Made by a program: the position numbers and the translations under genes. Under the pieces are notes generated by a model. It ran no database searches. It was given only the letters and a program-made list of their open reading frames with translations, and was not told the origin of the DNA. From Ficedula albicollis (lineage: Eukaryota; Chordata; Aves; Passeriformes; Muscicapidae): a stretch of 64,000 bases of DNA. The stretch covers positions 581,181 through 645,180 of the forward strand of contig NC_021676.1 of NCBI RefSeq assembly GCF_000247815.1, read 5' to 3'. Shown here in pieces: positions 1 to 10,955 of this stretch (positions are counted from its first letter, which is position 1; every line of letters begins with the position of its first letter).

Positions 1-1085
1 CTCTCCTGAGTGACACACTGCCACCAGCGGGGAGGACACAGAGGTCACACTGCAGAAATGACATCTTCTACAAGCCAGAACATTGCCACACAGCTTGGCA
101 GGAAATTCAGGTGTTTGTCCAGGTGATCTCTCCTGGGTGGCCACCCCGAGAGCCCCGGTGCCAGCACCCACTGCCAGCTCTGGGGACACCTGGGGCTCCC
201 CCTGCCACCAAACACGCACATACACTGCTCAGAATTAACTTCTCCAGAAACCAAAAGGCAAAACGATCCCGTAAGTTTGTTCTGTCAGAGCTGAAGTAAC
301 AGTGGAGCTGATTGTCTCTGTGTATTTTTATACTACATTGCATAATCTGCTCCTGTTGATGCTCAGCACCGTAAATGACACAAAAAACAACCCAAGGCAG
401 TGGGCACAGCAGAGCTCCAAGAAAAAAACCATCACATTTCACATCCCAGTGCATGAAGTGAAGGCTGCAGTCCTCCAGCTCACAACAGTCCATCAAAGTT
501 AGCAAAGACAAATGTGCGTCCTAGGAAAAAGACACTGCTTCAACACTGAGCTGTAAATTAGCTTCTGGTTTCCAGGAGGTGGTAAGTTTTATTTCAGCAG
601 GAGGAAAAGCCACTCATGCTGCACACTCTAGCTGGGGAGCTGCCCTGGGTACCACACTCACCTCTGCACTGCTTCAAAACCATCCACAGTAGAGACTGGT
701 CCCTGTTTTGTGTCAGTACCACATTAATGCCCACCAGGACTTCACACACCTCCAAGAAATTAAAACATTTATTCTGACAGTTGGCTGAAAAACTTTAAAC
801 CACGGGAAGGAGGCTGCTGCCGTGAATGTCCGAAACGTGTGGATTCACACTGGATCCAGTGAAACAGAAAAATACCAAGAGAAGCTTCAGAGCAATTTTC
901 AGAGCTGAAAACTTGCCCCGAACAACTGCCAAAAGAATTCTGGAGTACCTGGGCTGTGAACTCCTGTTCTGAGCACTGGACAGCTCCAGTCTGCAACCCC
1001 AGCACCATCCACACATTCCCAGCCACCACCCCCACTGCTGCCACTGCTCCTTGCCCTGCACACCCCACACACAGCCCCAGGATTT
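1..1085. other. Non-repetitive DNA, no gene recognised
   Basis: Mixed-composition sequence with frequent stops in all frames. I see no domain-like translation, no tandem structure and no transposon signature. It ends where the first 50-bp minisatellite begins. Intronic or intergenic are both possible. Confidence 0.6.
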
Positions 1086-1456
1086 GTGTCAGCCCCACAG
1101 CCCCATGCACACCACACAAACACTCAGAATTTTCAGTGTCAGCCCCACAACCCCATGCACACCACACAAACACTCAGAATTTTCAGTGTCAGCCCCACAA
1201 CCCCAAGTACACCACACAAACACTCAGAATTTTCAGTGTCAGCCCCACAACCCCAAGTACACCACACAAACACTCAGAATTTTCAGTGTCAGCCCCACAA
1301 CCCCAAGTACACCACACAAACACTCAGAATTTTCAGTGTCAGCCCCACAACCCCAAGTACACCACACAAACACTCAGAATTTTCAGTGTCAGCCCCACAA
1401 CCCCATGCACACCACACAAACACTCAGAATTTTCACTGTCAGCCCCACAGCCCCAC
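1086..1456. repeat. 50-bp minisatellite, about 7.4 copies
   Basis: The landmark CACTCAGAATTTTCAGTG recurs every 50 bases from 1121. Units alternate between CCCCATGCAC and CCCCAAGTAC at one internal site: the outer copies carry ATGCAC and the inner four carry AAGTAC, so the array has edge and core variants. The last unit is diverged (TTTCACTG) and truncated. Open frames across it reflect the absence of stops in the unit, not coding. Confidence 0.95.
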
Positions 1457-1670
1457 ATGCAGGAAAGCTTGCAATGAATTTTTAACAGCTCCTCAAAGAA
1501 TTCATTTAGGGAACCAGGTCCTTGCAGGTTGCAAACAAACCCACCTTCCCTCCTACCTCTAAATTTACTGATCTGTAACTTCCCCTCTACCCATGTGCTC
1601 TGCTCCTGCACCGAAATTCTGAAGAGCATTTATTAGCATTTTAGTCTGCTTTATCTAACACAGATAGATA
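1457..1670. other. Short unique spacer between two minisatellites
   Basis: About 210 bases with no gene or repeat that I can see, separating the 50-bp and 54-bp arrays. Confidence 0.6.
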
Positions 1671-2512
1671 GCAGCCCAGGTGAGCTGCCCAGCCCCAAAT
1701 CCTACCTGTGCCTTGGCAGCAGCCCAGGTGAGCTGCCCAGCTGCCTGTGCTGTGGGAGCAGCCCAGGTGAGCTGCCCAGCCCCAAATCCTACCTGTGCCT
1801 GTGCTGTGGGAGCAGCCCAGGTGAGCTGCCCAGCCCCAAATCCTACCTGTGCCTGTGCTGTGGGAGCAGCCCAGGTGAGCTGCCCAGCCCCAAATCCTAC
1901 CTGTGCCTGTGCTGTGGGAGCAGCCCAGGTGAGCTGCCCAGCCCCAAATCCTACCTGTGCCTGTGCTGTGGGAGCAGCCCAGGTGAGCTGCCCAGCCCCA
2001 AATCCTACCTGTGCCTGTGCTGTGGGAGCAGCCCAGGTGAGCTGCCCAGCCCCAAATCCTACCTGTGCCTGTGCTGTGGGAGCAGCCCAGGTGAGCTGCC
2101 CAGCCCCAAATCCTACCTGTGCCTGTGCTGTGGGAGCAGCCCAGGTGAGCTGCCCAGCCCCAAATCCTACCTGTGCCTGTGCTGTGGGAGCAGCCCAGGT
2201 GAGCTGCCCAGCCCCAAATCCTACCTGTGCCTGTGCTGTGGGAGCAGCCCAGGTGAGCTGCCCAGCCCCAAATCCTACCTGTGCCTGTGCTGTGGGAGCA
2301 GCCCAGGTGAGCTGCCCAGCCCCAAATCCTACCTGTGCCTGTGCTGTGGGAGCAGCCCAGGTGAGCTGCCCAGCCCCAAATCCTACCTGTGCCTGTGCTG
2401 TGGGAGCAGCCCAGGTGAGCTGCCCAGCCCCAAATCCTACCTGTGCCTGTGCTGTGGGAGCAGCCCAGGTGAGCTGCCCAGCCCCAAATCCTACCTGTGC
2501 TGTGGGAGCAGG
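1671..2512. repeat. 54-bp minisatellite, about 14 full copies plus two edge variants
   Basis: GCAGCCCAGG recurs at 1671, 1719 and 1758, then every 54 bases to 2460. The first two units are shorter variants (48 and 39 bases); the remaining 14 look essentially identical. Each unit carries CCCAG/GTGAGC, a consensus 5' splice site on the plus strand. On the minus strand each carries a polypyrimidine-CACAG acceptor-like site followed by CACAG/GTAGGA. The period is a multiple of three and lacks stops, which explains the 320-344 codon open frames on both strands. Confidence 0.95.
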
Positions 2513-3254
2513 CTGCCAGCAGCCCCGGCTGGGGGCGAGCCAGCAGGGGCTGGGAGCTGCTCTCCTTGTCCCGGGCTGCCATGCAGGTGTGGGATGGAGC
2601 TGCCCGTGCACCTCCAGCTGCCAGCACGGCCAGCAGGGATGAGTCACTGTCACTGCCGCCGTCACTGTCACACACTGAGCGGCTCTGGGGATTTCTGGCT
2701 GGGGTTGCAGCTGGGACTGCTGTGTCTCACAGGGGCTGGGCTCTGCTCTGCTCTGCGCTGCCTGTCCTGGGGCTCAGACCTTGCAGAAACTTTCCTCCCC
2801 CACCAGGTGATTCAGCCAAAGGGAGCTTCCCTCGGCTGTGTCTGACATTTCAGTGCTGCAGTTTCTCTCCAGGAATGCTTTGCACACCATGGGTTGACAG
2901 ATTCTGCCTAACAGCCTCGGCTCCACACCTTGTCTAGACAAAGTGCCCTGCTGTGGGCAGCAGCCTGGAAGGGCACTGAACAGCTGTGGGTGAACAGAAC
3001 AGAACACGAACTGTGCTGCTGGCAGGCTGTGTGCACACTGCACCTGCTTCGGTTATTCTCCAGGAAGTGAAAACAATGGGAATTCCACTGAAGGTTTAGG
3101 CAGAAAGAGGCCAAAGCTCAGGCTGGCCAGAGAACCAGGACAGCCCATGCTGTCCCAGCCTGGACATCATGAAGGATTTGCTCCCGGGGAGGAACTGCAA
3201 GGGGCTGCCCAGGCTGGTGGTGGAGCCACTGTCCTTGGAGGTGTGCAAGGGGCC
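2513..3254. other. Non-repetitive DNA, no gene recognised
   Basis: GC-rich sequence of about 740 bases without recognisable coding or repeat content. Confidence 0.55.
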
Positions 3255-3575
3255 CCTAAACCTGAGCCACAGAGCCACTAAACCTGAGCCACTAAACCAG
3301 AGCCACTAAACCAGAGCAAAAAACCTGAGCCACTAAACCTGACCCCAAAACCTGAGCCACTAAACCAGAGCCACTAAACCTGAGCCACAGAACCACTAAA
3401 CCAGAGCCACTGAACCTGAGCCACTAAACCTGAGCCCACAAAACCCCTAAACCTGAGCTAGAAAACCTGAGCCACAGAGCCACTAAACCTGAGGCACTAA
3501 ACCAGAGCCACTGAATCTGAGCCACTAAACCCGAGCCACTAAACCTGAGCCACAAAGTCACTGAACCTGAGCCCC
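3255..3575. repeat. Degenerate AAACCTGAGCCACT minisatellite (about 14-16 bp)
   Basis: Repeated AAACCTGAGCCACT and AAACCAGAGCCACT blocks with many single-base differences and small length changes. The high divergence between units contrasts with the near-perfect arrays around it, so this is an older or less homogenised array. Confidence 0.85.
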
Positions 3576-5088
3576 AGAGCTGATCTCTGCCAGCCCCTCG
3601 TGCTGTCCCACACAGGAGCAGCTCCAGCACTGACTGCACCATGGATATTTACACCTTCATACCTAAACCAGCTAGATTTGAGTTTTAATCTTGGCTCACT
3701 CTTCATCCCAGGACTCTTCCTGGTCAGATCAAGCTTTTGCCCTCTCCAAGGCTGGATCACCCACATGCTCCAGCATTTCACTGCTGCTGCTCCTGGCAGA
3801 TGGAGAGCTTAGATGAAAACAAGCAAATACTGGGGAAAAACTATTCCAGAAAAAGCTGAATATTTATGGCTTGTACACAGAAACCTGACTGGCAAGTGAA
3901 TGTTCAGGTAGAGATAAAAGGGGTGACAGAAGAGTAACTTTTATCTCTGCAGTCTACACTTAATGACTGCATCAACATTTGCAGGTGATTAGGGCCAACC
4001 CAGAGCTTTGCTGTTCCTTTGTTCTGTTTCTGAAGGGTTCGGACTTATTCTTCTTTTTTTCCTTTCTTCCTCCCCCCCACAGCTGCAACTAAATATAATT
4101 TTTGGCTTTCAAAGCCCTCTTTCCATTTATAGCATGCAGCTGACAGGCTGGGGATGATGTTTGCCGGCTGAGGCACTGGCAGAGGCAGAGATAACCAGGC
4201 TGGGTGAGCCGGGCTGGGATCTGTCAGCTCAGGATGTCAGAGCTCAGAGCAGGGTCTGGCCCCTCTGGATGCTGCTCCTGCAGCGGCCGAGCCCCGGCTG
4301 GTGGGGAAGGGAGGCAGGGCTGCTGTGCCACCAGGGACAGGGACACTGCTCACGACACTGCTCCTCAGCAACTGCTCACTCATTTACCGAGCTGTGGAGC
4401 CACAGCAGCGTGTGGCCGAGCTGCCAGGCTGCTTTCCTGGCACAACTCACTGCTCTGGAATTGCCTGTGCTGGGCAGTCCTGCTGCCCCAGGACAGCCCA
4501 GCTCAGCAGGGCCACTCCCTGTCCCCAGGACACCGAGGGTGCCAAGGGCACCGAGTCCAGAGAGGAATTTCCATGGACTGAACCCTCAGGTCCAAGAACA
4601 GCTCCACGAGTGTCAGAACAAACCCACAGCCCCTCCACTCTCGTTTCAGCTCTGCTTTTGATTTGCACATCAAATGTTCTGCGGCCACAAACCAAATTAT
4701 GCTGATAAAATTAGATCAAGGTACTGCTTTTCTTTGGAGATGGGCCATTTGATGCTGCAAAATGTCACCAAGTGGGTCTTTCTGAAGGTAGATTGACTGT
4801 GCTGGCTGCAAGGAGTGGAAGCAGCACAGGCAGGCTGAAGGGAGCTGTGAGGAGTCTGAGTCCCCAAGGACGTGGCTGTGACCCACAGCATGGATCAAAT
4901 GCAGATGCTTTTGATCCAATTACCTCAGGCTTAACCAAATAATTACAGAGGCTGTTTCCTACTCTCTGTGCTCAGATCCACTCCTTGTCACGTGCCAACA
5001 ATTGCACTATCAAGCAGAGACCATAACGATATCAGTGAGACAGGAGCAGCTTCCCATGCCCAGGCAGGCACAGGGGCACTGCCCCCGA
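3576..5088. other. Non-repetitive DNA with a long polypyrimidine/AG site
   Basis: About 1.5 kb with no recognised gene. Positions 4048-4078 are an uninterrupted 31-base pyrimidine run ending in CACAG at 4078-4082, a textbook 3' splice-acceptor shape. All three plus-strand frames close within 25 codons of the AG, so any exon here would be non-coding or very short. Confidence 0.5.
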
Positions 5089-5985
5089 GCCATGTGCTGC
5101 TGGTCCCTGTGCCTGAGCAGCCAGCAGTGACCCCACCAGAGCCCAGCCCTGCACAGAGCCATGTGCTGCTGGTCCCTGTGCCTGAGCAGCCAGCAGTGAC
5201 CCCACCAGAGCGGGCACTGCCCCAGAGCCATGTGCTGCTGGTCCCTGTGCCTGAGCAGCCAGCAGTGACCCCACCAGAGCCCAGCCCTGCACAGAGCCAT
5301 GTGCTGCTGGTCCCTGTGCCTGAGCAGCCAGCAGTGACCCCACCAGAGCCCAGCCCTGCACAGAGCCATGTGCTGCTGGTCCCTGTGCCTGAGCAGCCAG
5401 CAGTGACCCCACCAGAGCCCAGCCCTGCACAGAGCCATGTGCTGCTGGTCCCTGTGTCTGAGCAGCCAGCAGTGACCCCACCAGAGCCCAGCCCTGCACA
5501 GAGCCATGTGCTGCTGGTCCCTGTGCCTGAGCAGCCAGCAGTGACCCCACCAGAGCCCAGCCCTGCACAGAGCCATGTGCTGCTGGTCCCTGTGCCTGAG
5601 CAGCCAGCAGTGACCCCACCAGAGCCCAGCCCTGCACAGAGCCATGTGCTGCTGGTCCCTGTGCCTGAGCAGCCAGCAGTGACCCCACCAGAGCCCAGCC
5701 CTGCACAGAGCCATGTGCTGCTGGTCCCTGTGCCTGAGCAGCCAGCAGTGACCCCACCAGAGCCCAGCCCTGCACAGAGCCATGTGCTGCTGGTCCCTGT
5801 GCCTGAGCAGCCAGCAGTGACCCCACCAGAGCCCAGCCCTGCACAGAGCCATGTGCTGCTGGTCCCTGTGCCTGAGCAGCCAGCAGTGACCCCACCAGAG
5901 CCCAGCCCTGCACAGAGCCATGTGCTGCTGGTCCCTGTGCCTGAGCAGCCAGCAGTGACCCCACCAGAGCCCAGCCCTGCACACA
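5089..5985. repeat. 69-bp minisatellite, 13 copies
   Basis: GCCATGTGCTGCTGG recurs every 69 bases from 5089 to 5917. One unit (about 5,210-5,226) has CGGGCACTGCCCCAG in place of CCCAGCCCTGCACAG, and one has a single T (CTGTGTCTGAG near 5,455). Otherwise the copies look identical. The unit has no stop in several frames, giving spurious open frames of 340-455 codons. Confidence 0.95.
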
Positions 5986-6012
5986 GCCCAGGCACAGCCT
6001 GGGGAAAGGGCT

Positions 6013-6536
6013 GTGCTGAGGATGCCGTGGGAGCTCTGCACAGCAAGCACGGAGCAGATAAATCATTGAAAGTGCCAGCTGTGAGGCAGCTCCTGGTGAG
6101 AGCCTGGGCTGCTCCTGGCAGGAATCTTGTTCAGCAGGTGACTGGCAATGCCCAGGAGAGGAGAGCTGGTCCTGCTCTGAGCACAGGGAGCAGGGAGCAC
6201 CACCACAAACTCCCTGCAGGTTTTGGGGACTGTCCACTGCTGCAGAGTGCCCAGCCCAGCTCCCCCTGCCCTGCTGCTGCTCCTGCCCAGCCCAAGGGCA
6301 CTGCCAGCATCCCCAGTGTCCCTCTGCAGTGCTGAGGATGCCGTGGGAGCTCTGCACAGCAAGCACGGAGCAGATAAATCATTGAAAGTGCCAGCTGTGA
6401 GGCAGCTCCTGGTGAGAGCCTGGGCTGCTCCTGGCAGGAATCTTGTTCAGCAGGTGACTGGCAATGCCCAGGAGAGGAGAGCTGGTCCTGCTCTGAGCAC
6501 AGGGAGCAGGGAGCACCACCACAAACTCCCTGCAGG
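6013..6536. repeat. 316-bp tandem duplication
   Basis: The segment 6013-6220 is repeated at 6329-6536 with no difference that I can see. The 108-base spacer (6221-6328) ends with a sequence matching most of the 63-bp unit that forms the next array, from AGCCCAAGGG to CCCTCTGCA. The duplication therefore looks connected to the birth of the downstream minisatellite. Confidence 0.93.
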
Positions 6537-8258
6537 GTCTGCCCTGGCACAGCCCAAGGGCACTGCCAGCATCCCCAGTGTCCCTCTGCACGGGCACAGC
6601 CCTGCCCTGGCACAGCCCAAGGGCACTGCCAGCATCCCCAGTGTCCCTCTGCACGGGCACAGCCCTGCCCTGGCACAGCCCAAGGGCACTGCCAGCATCC
6701 CCAGTGTCCCTCTGCACGGGCACAGCCCTGCCCTGGCACAGCCCAAGGGCACTGCCAGCATCCCCAGTGTCCCTCTGCACGGGCACAGCCCTGCCCTGGC
6801 ACAGCCCAAGGGCACTGCCAGCATCCCCAGTGTCCCTCTGCACGGGCACAGCCCTGCCCTGGCACAGCCCAAGGGCACTGCCAGCATCCCCAGTGTCCCT
6901 CTGCACGGGCACAGCCCTGCCCTGGCACAGCCCAAGGGCACTGCCAGCATCCCCAGTGTCCCTCTGCACGGGCACAGCCCTGCCCTGGCACAGCCCAAGG
7001 GCACTGCCAGCATCCCCAGTGTCCCTCTGCACGGGCACAGCCCTGCCCTGGCACAGCCCAAGGGCACTGCCAGCATCCCCAGTGTCCCTCTGCACGGGCA
7101 CAGCCCTGCCCTGGCACAGCCCAAGGGCACTGCCAGCATCCCCAGTGTCCCTCTGCACGGGCACAGCCCTGCCCTGGCACAGCCCAAGGGCACTGCCAGC
7201 ATCCCCAGTGTCCCTCTGCACGGGCACAGCCCTGCCCTGGCACAGCCCAAGGGCACTGCCAGCATCCCCAGTGTCCCTCTGCACGGGCACAGCCCTGCCC
7301 TGGCACAGCCCAAGGGCACTGCCAGCATCCCCAGTGTCCCTCTGCACGGGCACAGCCCTGCCCTGGCACAGCCCAAGGGCACTGCCAGCATCCCCAGTGT
7401 CCCTCTGCACGGGCACAGCCCTGCCCTGGCACAGCCCAAGGGCACTGCCAGCATCCCCAGTGTCCCTCTGCACGGGCACAGCCCTGCCCTGGCACAGCCC
7501 AAGGGCACTGCCAGCATCCCCAGTGTCCCTCTGCACGGGCACAGCCCTGCCCTGGCACAGCCCAAGGGCACTGCCAGCATCCCCAGTGTCCCTCTGCACG
7601 GGCACAGCCCTGCCCTGGCACAGCCCAAGGGCACTGCCAGCATCCCCAGTGTCCCTCTGCACGGGCACAGCCCTGCCCTGGCACAGCCCAAGGGCACTGC
7701 CAGCATCCCCAGTGTCCCTCTGCACGGGCACAGCCCTGCCCTGGCACAGCCCAAGGGCACTGCCAGCATCCCCAGTGTCCCTCTGCACGGGCACAGCCCT
7801 GCCCTGGCACAGCCCAAGGGCACTGCCAGCATCCCCAGTGTCCCTCTGCACGGGCACAGCCCTGCCCTGGCACAGCCCAAGGGCACTGCCAGCATCCCCA
7901 GTGTCCCTCTGCACGGGCACAGCCCTGCCCTGGCACAGCCCAAGGGCACTGCCAGCATCCCCAGTGTCCCTCTGCACGGGCACAGCCCTGCCCTGGCACA
8001 GCCCAAGGGCACTGCCAGCATCCCCAGTGTCCCTCTGCACGGGCACAGCCCTGCCCTGGCACAGCCCAAGGGCACTGCCAGCATCCCCAGTGTCCCTCTG
8101 CACGGGCACAGCCCTGCCCTGGCACAGCCCAAGGGCACTGCCAGCATCCCCAGTGTCCCTCTGCACGGGCACAGCCCTGCCCTGGCACAGCCCAAGGGCA
8201 CTGCCAGCATCCCCAGTGTCCCTCTGCACGGGCACAGCCCTGCCCTGGCACAGCCCTG
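6537..8258. repeat. 63-bp minisatellite, 27 copies
   Basis: CACAGCCCAAGGGCACTG recurs every 63 bases from 6548 to 8186, with no substitution that I can see between units. A diverged single copy of the unit lies just upstream at about 6287-6328. Such homogeneity suggests recent expansion or strong homogenisation. Open frames of 587-713 codons on both strands are by-products of a stop-free unit whose period is a multiple of three. Confidence 0.96.
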
Positions 8259-10808
8259 CCCCTGCCTGGCACCCACAGGCTCCCTCCCCAAAACCCTCAG
8301 TTCTCTCACCTGCCACTGAAATTAAAACTGGCAAACTCTGACTGCTGTCCTTGGCACTCCTGACATCTATTTCTCTTTATTTTTGGTTTTCTCTCCTTTC
8401 ATTCTTGCTCTCTGCACCTGACACAGGAGTTGTCAGAAAGGATGTAAGTGGGAGAGAGCACCTGACACAAGACTGAAACCCTTCAAAGTGAAACTTTTTT
8501 ACAGAACAGCAAAGCCTCCAGCCCAAGATTCTGCCTCCTGCTCTGCAGGAGAAGTGCAAGAGATCACCCAGATGTAATTCCAGCAAACAATAAATCCCTT
8601 TATCGGTGTTGCTGCCCTGGAAGTCAGGAGATGGCAATCTGAATCTGATTTTCCAGCTTCTACAGCATTTCATTCCATAAGATCATTAAACTGCAGGCTC
8701 AAAGTTACAGTTTAAATCATGGCTTTTTGCAGAAAAGTCTAAGCTCCAAACAATCAAACTGTGATCCACAATCTGTCTTTCCAGTCAATGTATCATGTCT
8801 AGCAAACATTGATTTACACCTAAGATTAGACTTTGTGGTTGTACTTTCCAAAGCTATTCAATAACAGCAATCACAGCCAGCAATTCTCAGGTGATTTTTC
8901 TAGCATGCACAAATTAATCTTTGCTAATTTGACCCTAAATTACAAAAGTCTCATGACTCATTTTCCCACACCAAACTGCAGGTTAGCTTGGTTTCTTGGT
9001 GACATTATTCTTCCCCTGCACCTTGTCCTTCCGCTATTAAGCTCTTTGCCCATCCCTCATTCTTTGGGAGTTTATCCTTGCCTGCCGCACGTCGGACCCG
9101 TGGGCTCCCCAGGCCCGGCCCCTCTGCTGCTGGGAAGGCACCTGTGCTCCACCAGCAGAGCCAGCAGCCCCCAGGGGCTGTCCTGGTCACACCTGGCTGC
9201 TGGCACCTGGCTGGTTTGTTAACAGAAAGGATCACACACCGCCCCAGGCAAATGAAAATTCCAATTCTGCTGTTCTGTGTCAGGGTGGAAGGTGCCAGGC
9301 TGCTGTCTGGTTCGGTTTCTAGCAAAGCAGGCTGACAAACTTCCTTCCAAGCCGTTAATTCAGATCTGCAATGAGCCTAACACAACTGCACTGGCTCATT
9401 AAAGCAATTTGAGGCAACCTGCACTCATTAGAGCAGCCACCAGCCCCGTCCTGGGACTGCAGCCTTGTTTGCAGAGATGACCTGCTGTGCCAAAGGCCTC
9501 TTGTGTCTCGGGGAAACTTCAGGGAAACAGCAAAACGGAAAACCTTGATTTGCTCAGGCTTTGAAATCCATTCAAATGCAAGACTATTAAAACATTTTGA
9601 GTCTCTTTTTTTTTTTCATCCAGAAAAGGATAATTTAACTAGATGAAGGGGAATTCTTCAGTAAAGGCAGCACCATGGTGACAGCCATGCAGGACACAAG
9701 TTTACAGATAAAAGTGATAAACTCCCTGCTGTATCTGTTGGAAAGGAAACACAGGAATTACAAATTAGGAGTGTGCCACAGCTGAAATAACAAGAACCAA
9801 CCTGTGACCTTGGCTGCCTTCAGTGAGCTGCTGCCCAGGTAGGGAAAAAACAAAACCCTTTCTGTGCTGGATAAACAAGGAGAGCAGAAAGAAGGCACAG
9901 AGAGACCCGAGGCAGCATTCAGCCTGCAGCAGGGGCATTTACCAGCCATCAAGCTCAGCTTAACTAAGCCTGGCCCTGGAACTAGAGCAGCCCATTTCAG
10001 CAGCACAAACCCTGGAGCGAGGCCGATTTTGGGTCCTCCTGGAGGAACTGAGCAGTTCAACACAGAGCACCCCCAATGGCCTCAGCACACCGAGGACGGG
10101 GGCGTGCAGCTCTGCCCTGTGCCACAGGAAAATCACCTGCCTGAAGCCACGGCAACAAAACCACCTGAGAGTGTTTGCCCCTCCTGGACAGACACCTGCC
10201 TTGGCACGGGCTCCCACCCAGCACTGAAGGATGTGCTGCTCCTCCCGCTCCGAGTGACCTCGGCACATGGAAAACTCTTACAATGAACGCTTTTAGCTGT
10301 TTGTTTTCATTTCAAGCCACTCTACCTCACACACCAGAGCTGGGAGAAGCACCTGAATGTGCATGGAGGGTTCTGGGACCAGAACCGGAGTTTTCCTTCC
10401 CTCAGTGTCTCATTTGAACAGGAAAACTCACTTTACCTGGAGGGGACAGCACATCCTCTGTCCCCCCTGGGCTGGCCCAGCCCAGGCTCAGCTCTCATCT
10501 CTCATCTCTGCTTTCCCTCTCCCCAGGACTGATCCTCCCATGCCTTCATGGGGAGGAACTGACTTCCACAGGGACTGCTCAGACAGAAGGAGGAGAATTT
10601 CACCCAGGAACTTTCTCTCTGAAAGCACTTCTGAAGTTCTTCCTCAGTTCTTTTTTAGAAAGCCTCCTGAGAAACCTGCTAAATAATGAATGCATTTTGT
10701 TTTGCTCCATAGTGTGAATACTGAATCCATTCCTCTGTATTCCAAGTGAGCACAGTGCTGCAGTGAGCTCCAGGGGATTCCAACCCTCCCTGCCCTGGGT
10801 CCCTGCAG
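8259..10808. other. Non-repetitive DNA, no gene recognised
   Basis: About 2.5 kb, AT-richer between about 8,340 and 9,030. I find no coding exon, tandem array or transposon. The part around 8,690-8,960 is AT-rich with several ATTA/TAAT cores, as often seen in conserved non-coding DNA, but conservation cannot be judged from one sequence. Confidence 0.5.
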
Positions 10809-10955
10809 GCTCTGGGCTGGCTCAGGTGCCCTCTGCCAAAACCCCCACACCCAGACAGGGCTCTGGGCTGGCTCAGGTGCCCTCTGCCAAAACCCCCACA
10901 CCCAGACAGGGCTCTGGGCTGGCTCAGGTGCCCTCTGCCACCCCCAAACTGCACC
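10809..10955. repeat. 51-bp minisatellite, about 3 copies
   Basis: TCTGGGCTGGCTCAGGTGCC occurs at 10811, 10862 and 10913. The third unit lacks the AAAACCCCCACACCCAGACA part, so it is truncated. Confidence 0.9.

Noticed and set aside
6131..8341. Open frames of 590-710 codons across the 63-bp array
   Set aside because: Same cause: a stop-free unit whose period is a multiple of three; open in several frames on both strands.
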